From: Candidatus Bathyarchaeota archaeon
Lineage (GTDB): Archaea > Thermoproteota > Bathyarchaeia > TCS64
Assembly: GCA_030602935.1 (NCBI GenBank)
Contig: JAUVYU010000009.1
Span: 1-9,717 of the forward strand
Direction of reading: 5' to 3'
Length of the DNA: 9,717 nt
Shown: positions 1 through 6,002 of the stretch, piece after piece
Layout of the letters: each line of letters starts with the position of its first letter
Position numbering within the stretch: position 1 is the stretch's first letter
The notes under the pieces: model-generated
Databases searched by the model: none
What the model was told of the DNA's origin: nothing
Seen by the model: the letters and a program-made list of their open reading frames with translations, nothing else
Made by a program: the position numbers and the translations under genes

Positions 1-2
1 GT

Positions 3-122
3 GACAATCCACTGTTGAAGAAAAGCTTCTTCGATCCTCTGACCGATGACGAGAAGCGTTGTCGGGAGGAGTGCACTGAGCTCCTCTATGAGGTCTTGGA
101 GAAGTATGTGAGAACGATTTGA
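3..122 (+). CDS. C-terminal end of an unrecognised protein (partial)
   Basis: The third plus-strand frame is open from the window edge to a TGA at 120-122 and gives 39 residues ending in LEKYVRTI. The segment is charged and probably helical, with two cysteines (CREEC) four residues apart. The other two plus frames contain stops within the first 50 bases. The gene converges with the flavodoxin gene, leaving 22 bases between the two stops. Too little is present to name a family, and the rest lies outside the window. Confidence 0.5.
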   Translation, partial: DNPLLKKSFFDPLTDDEKRCREECTELLYEVLEKYVRTI

Positions 123-144
123 ACTGTAAAAATGGAGTCGGGGG

Positions 145-618
145 TCAGCCACGGATCTTCTTGACTAGGTTGGCTACGCGGCTGCCAAGTTTCCTGCAGT
201 TCTCGATGTCCTTGTCGTCTGGGGCTCCTACGGAGGCGGCTCCGTAGTGGTTGCTTCCGGAGGTCCCTTGGATGACCATCCCGTGGATGAAGAGGGCCCC
301 GTTGAGCGCCATCACTGTGGTCTCGGCGCCCGTGTGGGTCCCTCCACTGCTGGCGAAGGCTCCTCCCACCTTCCCATCAAGTTTCCCGTGGTACTTCACC
401 GAGTCGTCGACGAACTCCTTCATCTTCGCCGTTGGAAGCCCGTAGTAGACCGGGGAGCCCAGAATCAGGCCGTCCACTCCAGGAAGTTCGTCGACGGAGG
501 CTTCATCGACCATCTTGACCTCAACGTCGAGGCCTTCATCACTGACCCCCTCTGAGACGGCGTGGGCCATCTTCTCGGTGTTCCCCGATCGGGAGTCGTA
601 TACGATTAAGACCTTCAT
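145..618 (-). CDS. Flavodoxin / WrbA-like NAD(P)H:quinone oxidoreductase family protein
   Basis: A 157-residue single-domain flavodoxin-fold protein, expected to bind FMN and act as a cytoplasmic electron carrier or quinone reductase. The phosphate-binding loop SRSGNT lies at residues 9-14, directly after the first beta strand (MKVLIVYD). GSPVYYG at 54-60 and SSGGTHTGAET at 90-100 are the WrbA-like second and third FMN loops, and GSNHYGAASVG at 121-131 matches the WrbA C-terminal loop. Length is slightly below WrbA (about 200) and close to short archaeal flavodoxins. An ATG at 618 follows a GAGGG ribosome-binding site by about six bases. It lies 16 bases after the flavin reductase gene, so the two probably share a transcript and may exchange electrons. 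The physiological partner cannot be told from sequence. Confidence 0.88.
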   Translation of the reverse strand: MKVLIVYDSRSGNTEKMAHAVSEGVSDEGLDVEVKMVDEASVDELPGVDGLILGSPVYYGLPTAKMKEFVDDSVKYHGKLDGKVGGAFASSGGTHTGAETTVMALNGALFIHGMVIQGTSGSNHYGAASVGAPDDKDIENCRKLGSRVANLVKKIRG

Positions 619-634
619 GAGAAACCCTCATTAT

Positions 635-1168
635 TCATGGGAGTTTTTCTTTGGCGTCCTTTACCGCGTAAACTCCCTTGATGTGGCCATAGTACAGGGC
701 GTGATAGTTGCCGGAAGCGTATACGCGGCTCTCCAACTCCAATTTGAGCTCTCCCTGCTCAACCTGGGTCTTGAAGGCGACCTCACACTCGTAGTGTACT
801 GGGCACTCTGCGATGTAGGGTGCATCAACTACATGACCCTTCTTCGCTGTCAGGCCCAGTTCCTTGAGTTTATCCACATCCCGCCCCGACTTAGTGCCGC
901 ATACGTCCAGAGCTTCGGTCATGCCCTTTGATGGGAGACAGACGGTGAACTTACCTGCCTCCTCAATGAGCTTGTGCGTGTGCCTGGACAGGCGCACGGC
1001 GACTACGAAGAACGGCTCACTCCACATGGTTCCCACCAGACCCCAGCCTATGGTCATGGCATTGGGCTTCCCGTCGTCTCCCTCGGAGACTAGGAGGAGC
1101 CCCTCATCTCTAAGGAGTCTGTCAGTCTCGGCGATGAAACTGAAGTTCTCAACTTTCTCTCTTCCCAT
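635..1168 (-). CDS. Flavin reductase family protein (flavoredoxin-like, FMN-binding split barrel)
   Basis: A 177-residue protein of the flavin reductase-like split-barrel family, which binds FMN and passes electrons from NAD(P)H or other donors to flavins or partner proteins. Family signatures: PNAMTIGW at residues 35-42, FFVVAVRLSRHTHKLI at 53-68, FTVCLPS at 74-80 and the flavoredoxin-type CGTKSGRDVDK at 90-100. The C-terminal part (GNYHALYYGHIKGVYAV) fits the closing strands of the barrel. I prefer the ATG at 1168 over the in-frame TTG at 1174: an AGAGG motif at 1181-1177 sits eight bases before the ATG but only two before the TTG. It is the first gene of the operon with the flavodoxin. Stop is TGA. 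Confidence 0.88.
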   Translation of the reverse strand: MGREKVENFSFIAETDRLLRDEGLLLVSEGDDGKPNAMTIGWGLVGTMWSEPFFVVAVRLSRHTHKLIEEAGKFTVCLPSKGMTEALDVCGTKSGRDVDKLKELGLTAKKGHVVDAPYIAECPVHYECEVAFKTQVEQGELKLELESRVYASGNYHALYYGHIKGVYAVKDAKEKLP

Positions 1169-1285
1169 TGACAATACCTCTTACACTATGGGTATATTCG
1201 GTATAATCGTTTTCCGATTGATGGTTTCATCAAGTAAATATCTGGAAAAGGGATTAAAGTATCTGCTTTTCGCTTCATGGGACGA

Positions 1286-1297
1286 AAACAATTGTTT
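1286..1297. repeat. Perfect 12-base palindrome AAACAATTGTTT
   Basis: The palindrome extends to ACG/CGT at 1282-1300 if one unpaired A is allowed. It lies about 115 bases upstream of the flavin reductase start and 8 bases before a larger hairpin. An operator for a dimeric transcription factor is possible; no regulator gene is adjacent in the window. Confidence 0.4.
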
Positions 1298-1304
1298 CGT
1301 GGGA

Positions 1305-1354
1305 GCGGACCGTTAGGTGAAAACTACGGTCTTTGTAGCTTTTATCCGGTCCGC
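1305..1354. other. Imperfect hairpin, possible structured RNA or leader
   Basis: GCGGACCG at 1305-1312 pairs perfectly with CGGTCCGC at 1347-1354. Inside, AAAACTAC at 1320-1327 can pair with GTAG-C-TTTT at 1335-1343, leaving a seven-base loop (GGTCTTT), one bulged C and an asymmetric internal loop of seven against three bases. The structure lies in a gene-free region. I cannot say which strand, if either, is transcribed. It is too short for a tRNA and I see no box C/box D pair. Confidence 0.4.
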
Positions 1355-1371
1355 CCGCACGTTTTCCGGGC
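1353..1371. other. Second short hairpin overlapping the first
   Basis: GCCCG at 1353-1357 pairs with CGGGC at 1367-1371 around a nine-base loop containing TTTT. Its left arm shares two bases (1353-1354) with the closing arm of the 1305-1354 hairpin, so both cannot form completely at the same time. Confidence 0.3.
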
Positions 1372-1702
1372 ACCCCAAAACTTAGATTTGGCGTACTTCT
1401 CTCCATACCCGATTACTCAGTTATAATATTTACCCAATTACACTAATTACATCCATTTACTGTAATGAGACCTGAATTAGGATCTTGGTTATCGGGAAAG
1501 GACACGGTAAAATCTTTGTCCTTATGTCGAATTAAACTCCGTTACATAACCACTATCAGTTTTTTCGAGTTGGATCCAGCCAGGGATCACACTGAACAAG
1601 CATCTTTCTGAGAGAGAGGATTTAGACCTCACGAATATCGAGGACGCTCCAGCTCAAACTTCAGAGTCGAAGACTGATCCTCGCTCAAACCGGAGAATAA
1701 GG
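1372..1702. other. AT-rich intergenic stretch before the zinc-ribbon gene
   Basis: No convincing gene is seen in 1372-1549. The region is AT-rich with TATA-like stretches, for example TTATAATATTTA near 1421-1432 and ATTAAAC near 1530; the latter could promote a plus-strand transcript starting near 1555. From 1550 the frame of the downstream zinc-ribbon gene is open without ATG, GTG or TTG, and its hydrophilic translation (HLSEREDLDLTNIEDA and onward) could be an N-terminal tail or chance. Confidence 0.4.
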
Positions 1703-1945
1703 ATTGAAAGACAGGGTGACGGTGAAATAACTCTTGGTTTTTACAAGAGGCTAATCCTGAGCCTGGCGGGGCAGGTCTACGTTGAGCATCGTACGATGTA
1801 TGGGTGGAGCGGATCGCTTCCCTTCTACGCTTTCAAATGCCCCGCCCACGGGACCGTGGTTGACTACCCCCATGGCTACGATCAGAGGCTGGACTGCCCA
1901 AAATGCCACAGAGAAAGAGATTTCCTGAGAATACTCACCGGGTAA
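1703..1945 (+). CDS. Small zinc-ribbon protein, start uncertain
   Basis: The frame is open from 1550 to a TAA at 1943-1945. The C-terminal part carries a zinc-ribbon-like pair: KCPAHG (Cys-x2-His), then VVDYPHGYDQ, then DCPKC (Cys-x2-Cys). This arrangement resembles small archaeal zinc-ribbon proteins of unknown function; it could bind nucleic acid or protein. The stretch GEITLGFYKRLILSLAGQVYVEHR upstream looks folded, so the only in-frame ATG (1797) would give a fragment. There is no upstream ATG, GTG or TTG. I give an ATT at 1703, seven bases after a GGAG motif (1692-1695); ATC 1586 or CTG 1592 are alternatives, or the true start has been lost. It converges with the metzincin-like gene, 21 bases between stops. 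Confidence 0.55.
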   Translation: MERQGDGEITLGFYKRLILSLAGQVYVEHRTMYGWSGSLPFYAFKCPAHGTVVDYPHGYDQRLDCPKCHRERDFLRILTG

Positions 1946-1966
1946 GCGATCTGGCGCAACAAAGGG

Positions 1967-2440
1967 TTAGATGATGTAACCGCTGTCAATCCTCTCAAAG
2001 TCGGGGACCCGTTCTAGGTCCATCTCCTCTCCGAGGGACTCGAAGGCCTCGGGGCTCAGGTTCACCCATGGGCCTGTGGCTGCCGCCTCCACGATGTAGT
2101 GTCCCCTCCCAAAGTTGTCCAGACATATCCTGTACGTGAGGCTTCTCACCTGCTTCTCGTCGACGTAGCCGAGGGTGTGGAGGTACTCGTGGAGCAGTAT
2201 TGAGAAGACGTATGCCTTCCACTTCGGCTCCGTCTTGGCTGCTGCTTTGATCAACTTCCTGTTGAGGACGATGTCGTTGGTCCCCATAGGATGGAATGCG
2301 CCGACCCTCATAGGTAGGTTGCCCAGGTAGAGCATTAACCCTACTCTGTGCTGGCCCAGTGATCTATTGACGGCTTTCTTTACAAGGGTGAAGATATCGC
2401 CGTACGATTTAGCCTTCTCTATATCAGCCGATATCAGAAT
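1967..2440 (-). CDS. Small metzincin-like zinc protein (HExxHxxGxxD), non-standard start
   Basis: HEYLHTLGYVD at residues 84-94 fits the extended metzincin motif HExxHxxGxxH/D exactly, with Asp as third zinc ligand as in snapalysin-type enzymes; Glu85 would be the general base. Flanking sequence (GAFHPMGTNDIVLNRKL before, LTYRICLDNFGRGHYIVEAAA after) looks well ordered. The protein is probably cytoplasmic, with no signal peptide. The first in-frame ATG (2335) is too late: the 35 codons before it (DIEKAKSYGDIFTLVKKAV and onward) read as real protein. That stretch has no ATG, GTG or TTG and ends at TAG 2443-2441. A GGGAG at 2450-2446 sits five bases before ATT 2440 and eight before CTG 2437, so one of these is the likely start, giving about 157 residues. 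It follows nfu by 11 bases, probably one operon. Peptidase activity is inferred only from the motif. Confidence 0.72.
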   Translation of the reverse strand: MLISADIEKAKSYGDIFTLVKKAVNRSLGQHRVGLMLYLGNLPMRVGAFHPMGTNDIVLNRKLIKAAAKTEPKWKAYVFSILLHEYLHTLGYVDEKQVRSLTYRICLDNFGRGHYIVEAAATGPWVNLSPEAFESLGEEMDLERVPDFERIDSGYII

Positions 2441-2451
2441 CTATTCTCCCT

Positions 2452-2673
2452 TTATTGTACGGCCTCTACCGACTTGACGCTTGGCACCTTCTTCTTCAGG
2501 TAGTTCTCGACTCCCAACTTCAGGGTCATCTGGGACATCGGGCATCCTGCGCAGGCGCCTTTGAGCCTGACCTTCACGACGCCGTCCACGACGTCGACTA
2601 GCTCAATGTCTCCCCCGTCTACCTGTAGGCGTGGGCGTACCTCTTCAAGGGCTTGTGCGATCTCTTCTCTCAA
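2452..2673 (-). CDS. Nfu/NifU C-terminal domain Fe-S cluster scaffold
   Basis: A 73-residue stand-alone NifU C-terminal domain. These proteins assemble or carry a [4Fe-4S] cluster, bridged between two subunits by the CxxC motif, and hand it to apo-enzymes. The motif is Cys41-Ala-Gly-Cys44 in GACAGCPMSQMTL. The preceding VRPRLQVDGGDIELVDVVDG is the family's usual core. The start is TTG at 2673, supported by GAGG at 2684-2681 seven bases upstream; no ATG fits. A TATA-like box lies at 2715-2708. The metzincin-like gene follows after 11 bases. Such a scaffold fits an organism rich in Fe-S enzymes such as CODH/ACS. Confidence 0.93.
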   Translation of the reverse strand: MREEIAQALEEVRPRLQVDGGDIELVDVVDGVVKVRLKGACAGCPMSQMTLKLGVENYLKKKVPSVKSVEAVQ

Positions 2674-2693
2674 TTTTATGCCTCTTCTGAAAG

Positions 2694-2717
2694 GGTTTAT
2701 ACAAGAGTATATAAACC
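2694..2717. promoter_or_regulatory. Dyad of TATA boxes between nfu and thioredoxin
   Basis: GGTTTATA at 2694-2701 and TATAAACC at 2710-2717 form a perfect 8-base inverted repeat with an 8-base spacer. Read on the minus strand, TTTATATA (2715-2708) is about 35 bases before the nfu TTG, suiting a start site near 2685 and a short leader. On the plus strand the other arm could drive rightward transcription toward thioredoxin. A shared bidirectional promoter or an operator overlapping a promoter are both possible. Confidence 0.5.
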
Positions 2718-2791
2718 TTCATCGGCCGGCGACAAGATCGTATTTAACGCTTGTGTGTCCGTCGTTCCCGGAGGCTCATTTTTTCGTTAGG

Positions 2792-2798
2792 TTAAAAA
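2792..2798 (+). promoter_or_regulatory. Possible TATA box for the thioredoxin gene
   Basis: TTAAAAA lies about 40 bases before the ATG at 2834, which would place transcription start near 2822 with a leader of about 12 bases. No strong Shine-Dalgarno motif precedes the ATG, consistent with a short-leader archaeal mRNA. The TATA dyad at 2694-2717 is a competing promoter. Confidence 0.4.
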
Positions 2799-2833
2799 GG
2801 GGTGAATCCTCGGATTTCAGGTGTGCTCACGGT

Positions 2834-3250
2834 ATGTCCGAGGATAAGGAGCTTGAGAAGATCAAGGAGCAGATGTTGAGGAGGATGATGGAGCCTCCCG
2901 ATACGGGTCCCTGGACTGACGGTGCAGTCGTGGAGCTGGATGGCAGGAGCTTCGACGGCGCGCTGGGGAAGGTCCAGAAACCTGTCCTGGTCGACTTCTG
3001 GGCTGATTGGTGTGGGCCCTGTAAAATGATCAAGCCCGTCTTCGAAGCCCTTGCAAAGGATTTCTCGGGTAGAGCCTACTTCGCAAAGGTGAACGTAGAT
3101 GAGAACCAGGTACTGGCGAGGAGATATGGGGTCTTGAGCATACCTAACTTCGTGCTCTTCATGAAGGGACGACCTGTTGATCGGATCGTCGGGGCTGTTA
3201 GTAGACCGCGTTTCGAGGCTGTTCTGAACAAGCATATCGAGGATATATGA
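2834..3250 (+). CDS. Thioredoxin with charged N-terminal extension
   Basis: A 138-residue cytoplasmic thiol-disulfide oxidoreductase. The active site is WCGPC at residues 59-63 within VLVDFWADWCGPCKMIKP, and the cis-proline loop is SIPN with Pro104. The thioredoxin fold occupies about 32-138; residues 1-20 (SEDKELEKIKEQMLRRMM) form a charged predicted helix, a common addition in archaeal thioredoxins. The frame is open further upstream, but that part overlaps the nfu gene antisense and has no thioredoxin character, so I take the ATG at 2834. It is divergent from nfu and converges on the peptidase gene, 18 bases between stops. The reductase that recharges it is not in the window. Confidence 0.93.
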   Translation: MSEDKELEKIKEQMLRRMMEPPDTGPWTDGAVVELDGRSFDGALGKVQKPVLVDFWADWCGPCKMIKPVFEALAKDFSGRAYFAKVNVDENQVLARRYGVLSIPNFVLFMKGRPVDRIVGAVSRPRFEAVLNKHIEDI

Positions 3251-3268
3251 GGAAATAAGTTTCAGGCC

Positions 3269-4984
3269 CTAGGCTAGCTCAAGTTCCTTCCTGTCTCTTC
3301 CACCTTTCAGCGAGTAGGACGAGATCACGACCCTTCCAGGGACCTTTTTAGCTCTCACCGTCCACTCAACCGTTCCCTTGGAGCCCTCTGCTCTCCCGCT
3401 TGATACGCTGTATGACGGGTGCCCCGGGAGCCTGTCTGAGCGTCCCTCGAGGTTGCCCAGGCTGCTCCGCTCCTTCCCGCCGATGAGCTCCACGCCGTCG
3501 CCGAGCTCAATCTTGACCCTCACGGGCTTGTCCAGCTTGATCTTCTTCCTCTGCTCCGTGAGGTTCGTGGCGAGGAATCCCAGGTTCGAGACTTCAGCCT
3601 TTATCTTGTAGAGGCCCTCCCCTATCGCCGTCGCCTCCGTCTTGGTGATCTTGACCTGAGGTAGCATCGCAGCGAGCCTGATGGGGAACATGAAGATCTT
3701 GTCCAGCGCCGAGTCCAGTAGGTGGGGTGGTGGGTTCTGCATCGTGTACTTGGTCCTCATCCCCCCTATCTCGACGGCTCCAAGCTGGGGGTGTTCATGG
3801 GGCGCCCAGTCGGCGAAGCCTTCTCCGCCTGTCTCCTTGTCGATCCAGGCCATGAGCTTGAGGCTCTCCTCCTCTGAGAGGTCTCCCATGACGAAGCGCA
3901 TGCCCCTTTCGTGGAAGTCCTTGAATCCGGCCCGAGTCGGCATGTCCCAGATCTCGATGCCGTACATGAGGAGGCCGAAGTGGTCGTACCACCAGTCCAT
4001 GGAGCATCCCGTCCTCGCCCCCTTCTTGTTGAGGGTCATCTCCTCGTATGGCGACAGGATCGGCCATCCGCTCATCTCCGTCCCGATCTCTCCGAGGGCG
4101 TTGTAGACCGCCAGGTCTTTTTCCAGCCCCTTCTCCTCCCAGTGCTTGTCGCTCCACAGGGCGTAGGGACGCATCACGATGCCGCTGTAGGTGTGATATG
4201 TGAGGAGGCCGCCGATGTTCTTGTGCTCCCAGAAAAAGTCTGCCATGGCCCGTACCTCGGGCTCGAAGAGGGGGAAGAGCCCCGCCTGCCCTGATTGGAT
4301 TGGGGACCAACCCGCAGGGTAGTTCCTGTTGGATCCTCCTATCCACCTGGAGGGCGCCATCTTGACCTCGCCGCCCGTGTAGTTCTTGATCATCCCCTCT
4401 CTGTAGACTTTATAGTAGACCCCGCCTGCCTCCTCGGGCTTCCTCTTGACCAGGACTCTCTTGTCCTTCTCGCTGACCTTCCAGTCTCCGTTGGGGTCCT
4501 GGATACGCATCATCGTGATGTAGCCGTCGCCGTTCAGGTCCTCAGGGTAGAGCCCTTCCGCGAACTCGTCTTCGAAGTCAGGGTTGGGGATCCCTCAGCC
4601 TACGCGGCTGTATGGTTGGGTCATGTAGATCTCGGATCCGTCCGGGTTGACCCTGGGCATCACGTAGAAGGCCTTCTCTTTCAGCAACTCGGTGATGAAG
4701 GGGTCTTCGCCGTGCTGGGTGAGCAGATGCCATGCTGCCTTGAGGCAGGCCTCTGTCCCTGTGATCTCCCCTGCATGGGTGTTGCCGTCGATCCAGAAGC
4801 CGGGCTTCTCGTCCGCTGGTCCGGTCTCCTTGTTGGTTATTGTCAGGACCCAGAGGTCATTGCCCTTCGGGGTTTTCCCGATGGTGATCATGGTGGCTAG
4901 GTCGGGGTAGTTGATCGCCCAGCCTTTCAGGATCTCCGTGACCTCATGATAGTCGTGATACTGATCGAAGGAAATCTCACTCAT
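3269..4984 (-). pseudogene. M14-family zinc carboxypeptidase interrupted by one in-frame TGA
   Basis: Reading through a single TGA at codon 130 gives 570 sense residues of an M14 (carboxypeptidase A-like) metallopeptidase, which removes C-terminal residues from peptides. Zinc and catalytic residues lie on both sides of the stop: His70 and Glu73 (NTHAGE) before it, the substrate-binding NRN at 219-221, zinc ligand His264 (TYHTYSG) and catalytic Glu344 (YGIEIWD) after it. The 27 codons directly after the TGA continue the family (LYPEDLNGDGYITMMR) with no frame change. The C-terminal 150 residues look like a beta-sandwich add-on. There is no signal peptide. An ATG at 4984 follows GGTGA by five bases, so it is preferred to GTG 4993. 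It follows E1 beta by 45 bases. A recent nonsense mutation, a sequencing error or recoding would all look like this. Confidence 0.8.
4595..4597 (-). other. In-frame TGA codon inside the M14 peptidase
   Basis: The context is GGC TGA GGG, between SRVG and GIPNPDFEDEF. The codon is the only lesion in about 1.7 kb. TGA ends several neighbouring intact genes (flavodoxin, flavin reductase, thioredoxin, E1 alpha, MgtE, CdhC), so general reassignment is ruled out. One base change would restore TGG (Trp), CGA or AGA (Arg), or TGC (Cys); I do not know the residue homologues carry here. Confidence 0.85.
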
Positions 4985-5010
4985 AATAATCACCTTGAAT
5001 AATGATTCTA

Positions 5011-5022
5011 AAGGATAAAAAA
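5011..5022 (-). terminator. T-rich tract after the E1 beta gene
   Basis: On the minus strand the run TTTTTT at 5022-5017, followed by ATCCTT, starts seven bases after the E1 beta TAA. Archaeal RNA polymerase can stop at such tracts without a hairpin. If it works here, the peptidase gene would be read less than the E1 genes. Confidence 0.35.
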
Positions 5023-5029
5023 GGGGGTG

Positions 5030-6001
5030 TTAGGCCATCACGTTTCTGATGGCTCTGGCTATCTTCTCCCTGTCGGGGAGAAGCTGCTTCTCCAGCGTCG
5101 GGTTGAAGGGCAGCGGGACGTTGGGCGTCGCCACCCGGTAGACGGATGCCTTGAGGTTGTTGAATCCCTTCTCAGCGACGATAGCCGAGACCTCGGCGCT
5201 GAACCCGCATCGCTCGTAGTCCTCGTCGACGACGACAAGGCGCCCAGTCTTCCCCACGGAGTTGAGGATGGCCTCCTCGTCCAGGGGGACGATGGTCCTC
5301 GGGTCTAAGACCTCGACGCTGGCCTCCTTCTTCAGGCCGTCTGCCGCCTCCATGACTAAGCCAACCATCCTGCCTGTCGCCACGACGGTGACGTCGCTCC
5401 CCTCCCTGACCAGGTTGGCTACCCCGAAGGGAACCGTGTATGGTTCCTCGGGCACGGGGCCTTTCGTCCTGCCGAGGAGGCGGTGCTCCATGAACACCAC
5501 GGGATTGTCATCCTTGATGGCGGTGATGAGGAGCCCCTTGGCGTCGTATGGGTTGGAGGGCAGCACGACCTTCATCCCGGGCATGTGGGCGAAGATGGAG
5601 TAGAGACTCTCCGAGTGGGTGGCCCCCGAGGAGGTCCCTGCGCCGTAGGAAGCCCTGAGGACCATGGGGACCTTGACGGCCCCCCCGGACATGTAGTGGC
5701 TCTTCGCCATCTGGTTGAGGATCTGGTCCATGGCGACGAGGCCAAAGTCAACGAGCATCAGCTCGACGATGGGTCTCAGGCCCCTGATGGCCGCGCCGAC
5801 CCCCATCCCGATGAAGCTGGTCTCGGTGATGGGCGTGTCCCTGACGCGCTCCCTCCCGAATCTCTCCTTGAGCCCCTTAGTGGCCCTCCTCCAGCTGCTG
5901 GAGACGTTCTCGCCGAAGAGTATGACTGTGGGGTCCCGCTCCATCTCCTGGATGTGGGCTTCGTTTATGGCCTCGCTGTACGTGATGACTCTCTCAGCCA
6001 T
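5030..6001 (-). CDS. 2-oxoacid (pyruvate/acetoin-type) dehydrogenase E1 component, beta subunit
   Basis: A 323-residue E1 beta subunit, about the normal length for PdhB/AcoB. With E1 alpha it forms an alpha2beta2 thiamine-diphosphate enzyme that decarboxylates a 2-oxoacid (or cleaves acetoin) and acylates the lipoyl group of E2. The key positions are normal: Glu60 in RVRDTPITE, which activates the thiamine aminopyrimidine; the VGAAIRGLRPIVE helix; His129 in GATHSESL, the active-site histidine; and PSNPYDAKGLL and DRTIVPLD-type C-terminal transketolase elements (VLDPRTIVPLD at 231-241). I choose ATG 6001, one base after the E1 alpha stop (TGA-c-ATG), since the open extension to 6121 overlaps E1 alpha and is low complexity. 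Translational coupling with E1 alpha is likely. Substrate cannot be decided, and E2/E3 are not in the window. Confidence 0.93.
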   Translation of the reverse strand: MAERVITYSEAINEAHIQEMERDPTVILFGENVSSSWRRATKGLKERFGRERVRDTPITETSFIGMGVGAAIRGLRPIVELMLVDFGLVAMDQILNQMAKSHYMSGGAVKVPMVLRASYGAGTSSGATHSESLYSIFAHMPGMKVVLPSNPYDAKGLLITAIKDDNPVVFMEHRLLGRTKGPVPEEPYTVPFGVANLVREGSDVTVVATGRMVGLVMEAADGLKKEASVEVLDPRTIVPLDEEAILNSVGKTGRLVVVDEDYERCGFSAEVSAIVAEKGFNNLKASVYRVATPNVPLPFNPTLEKQLLPDREKIARAIRNVMA

Positions 6002-6002
6002 G

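Noticed and set aside
864..1316. Plus-strand open frame running out of the flavin reductase gene
   Set aside because: Mostly antisense to a recognised gene, and the remainder lies in the AT-rich hairpin region; no protein-like pattern.
1305..1354. tRNA gene suggested by GC-rich complementary ends
   Set aside because: Only 50 bases long, with no D, anticodon or T arms in the right order and no CCA-compatible end.
2561..2833. N-terminal extension of thioredoxin
   Set aside because: It overlaps nfu antisense and contains the promoter region; the ATG at 2834 gives the expected archaeal thioredoxin.
4595..4597. TGA reassigned to a sense codon in this organism
   Set aside because: TGA ends the flavodoxin, flavin reductase, thioredoxin, E1 alpha, MgtE and CdhC genes at their natural C-termini, so a general reassignment does not fit.
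4295..4900. Plus-strand open frame across the TGA of the peptidase
   Set aside because: Antisense to conserved M14 sequence on both sides of the stop, with no domain of its own.
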